Source: Caproicibacter sp002399225 (GTDB lineage Bacteria > Bacillota > Clostridia > Oscillospirales > Acutalibacteraceae). Taken from it: DNA of 64,000 nt. The translations under genes and the position numbers were made by a program. This document shows, in pieces, positions 60,072 to 64,000 of the stretch (position 1 is the stretch's first letter; each line of letters opens with the position of its first letter). Under the pieces are notes generated by a model, which was given only the letters and a program-made list of their open reading frames with translations, ran no database searches and was not told the DNA's origin. Location: NCBI GenBank assembly GCA_036756705.1, contig DAIOKN010000003.1, positions 54,284 through 118,283 of the forward strand, given 5' to 3'.

Positions 60072-61808
60072 TCAGCCGCAGCGGTTCCCTCGCACTGCGC
60101 TTGCATGGCGGGCCGCCGGAACGGAGCGGCTGATGCTGAGGACCGCCCGCTTCACGACCTCCGAAATCCGCACTTTCCATTGAGGAGCCTCTACCGCCTC
60201 TTTGCTTTTTTCACAGGATGCCATCACGCCGACCAAAGTCTTCAGCCCAGGTTGGTGAGCCCGAAACAGCGCCTGAAACAGCGCGCTGAACTCCGAAAGC
60301 GCCATGGGAACGATGTGCAGGGCCAGCTTCCGGTCGTCGCGGGTATACCAGACGCCGATTCGAAAGGTCTCCGCCGTATTGGAATCGATCCGGTTTGCAA
60401 GGAACAGACCGTAAACCGGTTTCCGGTACCGCTGCATTAAATCGGCGACATGGCGGCGCACCGGCTCCCCCTCCATCGCCTCCTGCCTGGAATTTTCGGA
60501 AAGAGTCACTTCGACTGCAATGACACAGTCGGAAAACTCCGCAATCAGATCCGGCCCGTTTCCCGGCGCCGTTCCAACCGGCAAAAAATCCTGGTCGACC
60601 TGAAAACGGCGGACTTCAAACGGGGGATTTATCAGACTGTCCATCGCCAGAAATGCCCGCCACAGGCTCCATTCCAAATAGGCGGGAGCTTCCGCGCGCG
60701 GGATGCTGATTTTAGTCTTTTCATTGATTTTACGTTTTCCCTTGCGCACAGAGAGAAGGTCCAGATAAGCCGCAATCTCTTTCCACTGCGAAGGCTGCTC
60801 CCGCGCATAGGCCTCCTCTTTCTTCTTGGCGATCAGCTCTTCCATCTCATACCGCACCTGGTTAAGCCGGGCAGGCGTATCCAGCGGTTTCCCCTCCAGC
60901 GAATAAGCGATTCCATAGTTCTGAAGCTGCGCCAGAAGATCCACAACAGCCCGATAGGCAACGGGCGCCTGATCGGTCGGAAGCTCCGAACCGTTGCAGA
61001 GCCTACGGTACAGCTTCAGCATCGGTTCCTCCGACAGCAGATTTTGAGTCAGCTGCACGGCGAGAAAATGCTTTTCCGGGACAAGCGAGATCCCTTTCCC
61101 TTTTGACTGGACCATCCCGGTCGCTTTCAGGTAGCGGAGGTTCATGTCGGCATAGTCCAGAAAAGTATGCGGCTTGCAGCCGAGAGACCGCCCGCCCGCT
61201 TCATACTGCTGCCGGTCGAAAACCCGTTTTCTCTCAGAAGCATCCCTGCGGGTGCGCAGGCTGAGGACACGATCCGCCGTCTGCGTCAGTCCCTCTCTGG
61301 GCGTGGTTGTCTGAACGACCAGCGCCATCTCTGCAAACTGGATTGCCGGTTCTTTTCCGCGTCTCTCAAGCTCCAGCAGAATTGCCAGAGTCCAAGCGAG
61401 CGGGGAAAAGGTTTTGCCGTTCCCCGCTGGAAAAACCGGCGTGATCATCGCCCGCAAAAAGCACTCCTGCGCCGCGGCAACCGTACTGGCCCGCACCAAG
61501 TTCCAGCCGGCGGGGGTGATCCCGTCCAGCTTTCCGAGATCTTCCTGCCGGAAGCCCATGTTCTTTTTCACTTCCGGGTAAAGAAAGCCCAGCTTGCCCA
61601 TGGCGGCCCTCCATTTGCGACCGACGCTGTTAGTGGCATCCACGCTCAGGGAGACAACACCGCACTCCCCAAGCAGCCGGCGGAACGCGGCATCGCCTTC
61701 GCCTTTCCGGATATTGCCCTGAATCGTCGATTTGGAAAGGGCGGTCAGCCCGTCTTTAATCCTCATGGCGCTTCGAACAGAGGTATTGCCAAGCTGCCAG
61801 AATCCCAT
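60072..61808 (-). CDS. type IIS restriction endonuclease, AlwI family
   Basis: The 578-residue protein resembles AlwI-family (RE_AlwI) type IIS endonucleases, which cut near GGATC or GAGTC. The family-like start GNTSVRSAMRIKDGL and the PD-(D/E)xK-type centre with P419-D420, E433 and T435 (GPDLIAEFSDCVIAVEVT) are visible; a Thr stands where Lys is usual, as in some of this family. The ATG follows AAGAAGG. It lies 14 bp after the methylase gene. Specificity is not proven from sequence. Confidence 0.8.
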   Translation of the reverse strand: MGFWQLGNTSVRSAMRIKDGLTALSKSTIQGNIRKGEGDAAFRRLLGECGVVSLSVDATNSVGRKWRAAMGKLGFLYPEVKKNMGFRQEDLGKLDGITPAGWNLVRASTVAAAQECFLRAMITPVFPAGNGKTFSPLAWTLAILLELERRGKEPAIQFAEMALVVQTTTPREGLTQTADRVLSLRTRRDASERKRVFDRQQYEAGGRSLGCKPHTFLDYADMNLRYLKATGMVQSKGKGISLVPEKHFLAVQLTQNLLSEEPMLKLYRRLCNGSELPTDQAPVAYRAVVDLLAQLQNYGIAYSLEGKPLDTPARLNQVRYEMEELIAKKKEEAYAREQPSQWKEIAAYLDLLSVRKGKRKINEKTKISIPRAEAPAYLEWSLWRAFLAMDSLINPPFEVRRFQVDQDFLPVGTAPGNGPDLIAEFSDCVIAVEVTLSENSRQEAMEGEPVRRHVADLMQRYRKPVYGLFLANRIDSNTAETFRIGVWYTRDDRKLALHIVPMALSEFSALFQALFRAHQPGLKTLVGVMASCEKSKEAVEAPQWKVRISEVVKRAVLSISRSVPAARHASAVRGNRCG

Positions 61809-61822
61809 CGAACCCTTCTTCC

Positions 61823-63730
61823 TCAGTACCCTACAAACAGGTATTCCTGTACCTTGTTGCGGTTATGATGCACTTTTGTCCCTTGATTGCCAAACGAATA
61901 CCGATAATCGACGGGGATCACTTCCACATGCGCTTTGTAACGGGTCATCAGCGCCAGCATTTCCTCCTTGGTCGGCAAACCGTTCGAAGAGTAAGAAACC
62001 AGCTGAATACTGCTTGAATACTTTCGAAACAGCAAATTGAAGGCGTCTGCCGCCCCCTGGCGCGTGGAAAACGGAGTCGGATAGGACTTGAATTTCTTCG
62101 TCTGCGTATTCTGCTGAATTTCGACCCCTTCCCAGTTGCGCGCAAGTCCTTCCACAAAATGGTAGCGGCGGACATATTCATTGTCGGACAAGGGAGAATA
62201 ATAGGGAGGATCGATATAAACCAGATCCGGCGTCGGAATCCGCAGGGACATGGCGTCGCAGTTTTTCGCCTTGTTGACCTGCCCGTTGTCGAATACGGCA
62301 TGATTGACGGCAGAAACGGCCTCAAGGAACTGCTCCGCGAATGACTTCTTTAAATCTTTTCTTCCGTCGTTGTAGCGGTTTCCCGTATAGGTAAAAATCC
62401 CTCTCGGCCTTTTCTTGATGCAGGCGCGGATCAGCGCGCTCATCGCGATCGCCTTCTGGTAGGGATCTTTGAGATGTGCGATATTCACCCGCAAAACATC
62501 GATCAGCTCATTGTCCTCACCCGAATAATAAAGGCCGCTGAACGTACGGCTGACGAAATGATCGCTTTCATATTTTTGGGATAATAACCCCTTTGCCTCT
62601 TCCGCCGGCAGCGTTTTAGAACTGTTTTCAATCATTGCTTTTGCAAATACGGCGGACATGGCCATGTAATCATTGCTGATGACGGCTTTCCCCTGTGCTT
62701 TGAACAGATATCCGACCACACCGGAGCCGGAAAACAAATCTGCCACGGTATGGAACGAAAACTGCGAGGCAACATTCCAGATCTCGGAAATCAGCTTGCT
62801 TTTGGAGCCCATGAAGCGGGTGGAGGGGAACCGGGAAACCTGCTCCGCGAGCGGCGACGGGACAAGACGGATTTGCGGGTCCCGCTGCGGCGGAATGGAG
62901 ATGATGACATCTTCGCCGTCTCTGTGCTTGCCCTTACAGGATATATAACGCTTTGTCGGCACCACTTCGATCTGATACTCCCCATACAACCGATGGACCA
63001 ACGGATGATTGGAATTCATCAGAATGACATGGCATCCCAGCTCATGGAGGCGTTTGACCTCTTTGGCAAGGGCGATATGATCCTCTTCATAAAACTGCTC
63101 TTTCGTGTAGCGTTTAAAATCGGAATAGGTGGAAACCGGAAGATACGGCGGGTCCAAAAATACGAAGTCCCCCGGTTCGGCATAGTCTTTCAAAACCTGC
63201 AAATAATCGGCACAAACAATTTTCGTGCCCTTTAAAGCCCTTGAAACCGTATAAAGAGCCGTCTCATCGCAGATCTTTGGGTTTTTATATTTTCCAAACG
63301 GAACATTGAACTGCCCTTTCCGATTGACACGGTACAGCCCGTTGTAGCAGGTATGATTCAAAAAGACAGTCCGGGCAGCCGCTTCCGCCGGCGCAAGTGC
63401 TTTCCAGTCCTGTGACCGCACCGAATAAAAAACTTCTTCCCGATTGCTGTAGACATGAAGATATCGGATAACATCCTCGACATGATCCGCTACCTGGCGG
63501 TATACGTTCATCAATTCCGGATTGCTGTCCGCAATGACGCTGTTCTGAGGCCGCAGGGCAAAAAAAACCGCCCCTCCGCCGAAAAAGGGTTCGATGTATT
63601 TTCCATAAGTTTTCGGCGCTTTCGGAAGAATCTCTCCCAAAAGCTGCGTCTTTCCGCCTGCCCATTTCAGCAGCGGACGAGCCGGCAACACCTTTTTGCC
63701 TTCAAATTTTTCTGCTGACGCATCCGTCAT
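61823..63730 (-). CDS. fused double N6-adenine DNA methyltransferase (M.FokI-like architecture)
   Basis: The 635-residue protein joins two D12/Dam-type adenine methylases. Part one (1-290) has LLKWAGGKTQLL, the SAM loop EPFFGGGAVFFAL (47-59) and DPPY at 193-196. Part two (300-635) has FMGSKSKLISEIW, the SAM loop FSGSGVVGYLF (near 333-343) and DPPY at 507-510. Two domains would methylate the two strands of an asymmetric site, as M.FokI does. It precedes the AlwI-family endonuclease on the same strand and has a promoter at 63793-63820. Confidence 0.9.
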   Translation of the reverse strand: MTDASAEKFEGKKVLPARPLLKWAGGKTQLLGEILPKAPKTYGKYIEPFFGGGAVFFALRPQNSVIADSNPELMNVYRQVADHVEDVIRYLHVYSNREEVFYSVRSQDWKALAPAEAAARTVFLNHTCYNGLYRVNRKGQFNVPFGKYKNPKICDETALYTVSRALKGTKIVCADYLQVLKDYAEPGDFVFLDPPYLPVSTYSDFKRYTKEQFYEEDHIALAKEVKRLHELGCHVILMNSNHPLVHRLYGEYQIEVVPTKRYISCKGKHRDGEDVIISIPPQRDPQIRLVPSPLAEQVSRFPSTRFMGSKSKLISEIWNVASQFSFHTVADLFSGSGVVGYLFKAQGKAVISNDYMAMSAVFAKAMIENSSKTLPAEEAKGLLSQKYESDHFVSRTFSGLYYSGEDNELIDVLRVNIAHLKDPYQKAIAMSALIRACIKKRPRGIFTYTGNRYNDGRKDLKKSFAEQFLEAVSAVNHAVFDNGQVNKAKNCDAMSLRIPTPDLVYIDPPYYSPLSDNEYVRRYHFVEGLARNWEGVEIQQNTQTKKFKSYPTPFSTRQGAADAFNLLFRKYSSSIQLVSYSSNGLPTKEEMLALMTRYKAHVEVIPVDYRYSFGNQGTKVHHNRNKVQEYLFVGY

Positions 63731-63792
63731 TTTTATTGAACTCTCCTTCTATTGAAACGGACAAAAATGCTGGGCTCCTACCTGACAATACA

Positions 63793-63820
63793 ATTATAGC
63801 TTATCACATTAAAACAGCAA
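63793..63820 (-). promoter_or_regulatory. SigA promoter of the restriction-modification genes
   Basis: On the minus strand TTGCTG (63820-63815) and TATAAT (63798-63793) are 16 bp apart, about 60 bp before the methylase ATG. Confidence 0.6.
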
Positions 63821-63908
63821 GCACAACCAAAAGTTTATCCCCGGCTCTTTCGGCATCGAGCTGCTTAAAAGCTCCGGTCAGACAGAGAGCAAACTTGGCA
63901 AGGTAAAG

Positions 63909-63941
63909 AAAAAAGGCCGTGGATCAAACTGATCCACGGCC
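63909..63941 (-). terminator. terminator of the tRNA-Asn transcript
   Basis: GGCCGTGGATC (63915-63925) pairs perfectly with GATCCACGGCC (63931-63941), with T6 on the minus strand (63914-63909), just past the tRNA 3' end. Confidence 0.93.
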
Positions 63942-63946
63942 ACAAC

Positions 63947-64000
63947 TGGCTCCCCGTGTTGGGCTCGAACCAACGACCCTGCGGTTAACAGCCGCATGCT
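63947..64000 (-). tRNA. tRNA-Asn (anticodon GTT), 3' part
   Basis: The minus strand gives the anticodon loop CTGTTAA (anticodon GTT at 63989-63987) with a 5-bp stem TGCGG/CCGCA, a T arm GTTGG-TTCGAGC-CCAAC and a 3' end ACGGGGA-G-CCA with encoded CCA. The 5' portion lies beyond the window. Confidence 0.95.

Noticed and set aside
60072..64000. Integrated mobile element at tRNA-Asn
   Set aside because: No integrase, phage gene or direct repeat of the tRNA end was seen; kept only as a low-interest question.
1..64000. CRISPR array, insertion sequence or rRNA
   Set aside because: No regularly spaced repeats, transposase or rRNA sequence recognised in reading the window.

Overview
The window looks like a chromosomal segment of a motile, spore-forming, Gram-positive anaerobe of the Clostridia. 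The evidence is a peritrichous-type flagellar gene order, a flagellin controlled by FliW/CsrA with a SigD-type promoter, the mother-cell sporulation regulator SpoIIID, a BlaI/BlaR1 pair, and Rho-independent terminators throughout. The GC-rich coding sequence and gene content would fit an Oscillospirales/Ruminococcaceae-like genome (inference; no taxonomic search was possible).

Layout. 1-8.6 kb: early flagellar operon on the minus strand, flgB-flgC-fliE-fliF-fliG-fliH-fliI-fliJ-fliK-flgD, continuing past the left edge. A good SigA promoter and a 240-nt leader precede it. 8.7-15.2 kb: late flagellar block on the plus strand, flgM-flgN-flgK-flgL-(95-aa orphan)-fliW-csrA-hag. SigD-type promoters lie before flgM and hag, and the hag leader carries a hairpin with a CsrA-type GGA loop. 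15.3-17.5 kb: a glycosyltransferase (GT2 plus helical repeats) facing hag, with its own SigD-like promoter, so probably a flagellin-modifying enzyme. 17.7-24.1 kb: enolase, a chemoreceptor without an external sensor, an XRE/S24 regulator, and blaR1-blaI with a striking operator. 24.1-32.5 kb: housekeeping and metabolic genes: SDR, thpR (apparent ACG start), Lrp, spoIIID, a PatB-type C-S lyase with a DAACS transporter, a HAD phosphatase with an ArAE-type membrane protein, and an iron alcohol dehydrogenase with a Rex-like site. 32.6-41.7 kb: a YyaL-type protein, a PrpR-N regulator with a degenerate AAA+ domain, and a divergent acid-sugar operon (SAF subunit, UxaA, KdgT, DUF1537 kinase, PdxA-like dehydrogenase). 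41.8-54.7 kb: FAD/Rieske oxidoreductase; TetR-MMPL-large exported protein operon; two-component system; lytic transglycosylase; patatin; gpx-trxB. 55-60 kb: NSS transporter with its 31-aa MetS-type subunit, MscS channel, AEC carrier and a split ThrE exporter. 60-64 kb: a type IIS restriction-modification pair (AlwI-family endonuclease and a methylase with two fused adenine-methylase domains), then a tRNA-Asn cut by the right edge.

How it works together. The left 17.5 kb is one motility programme: a SigA-driven early operon builds the basal body, FlgM holds SigD until the hook is complete, SigD then drives flgM, hag and, by its promoter, the glycosyltransferase, while FliW and CsrA adjust flagellin translation. 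The most notable candidates for new biology are the glycosyltransferase's SigD link, the acid-sugar operon with its probably SigA-dependent PrpR-type regulator, the 936-residue exported partner of the MMPL transporter, the BlaR1 variant with an unfamiliar sensor region, and the fused-methylase restriction system. No CRISPR array, insertion sequence, phage gene or rRNA was seen.
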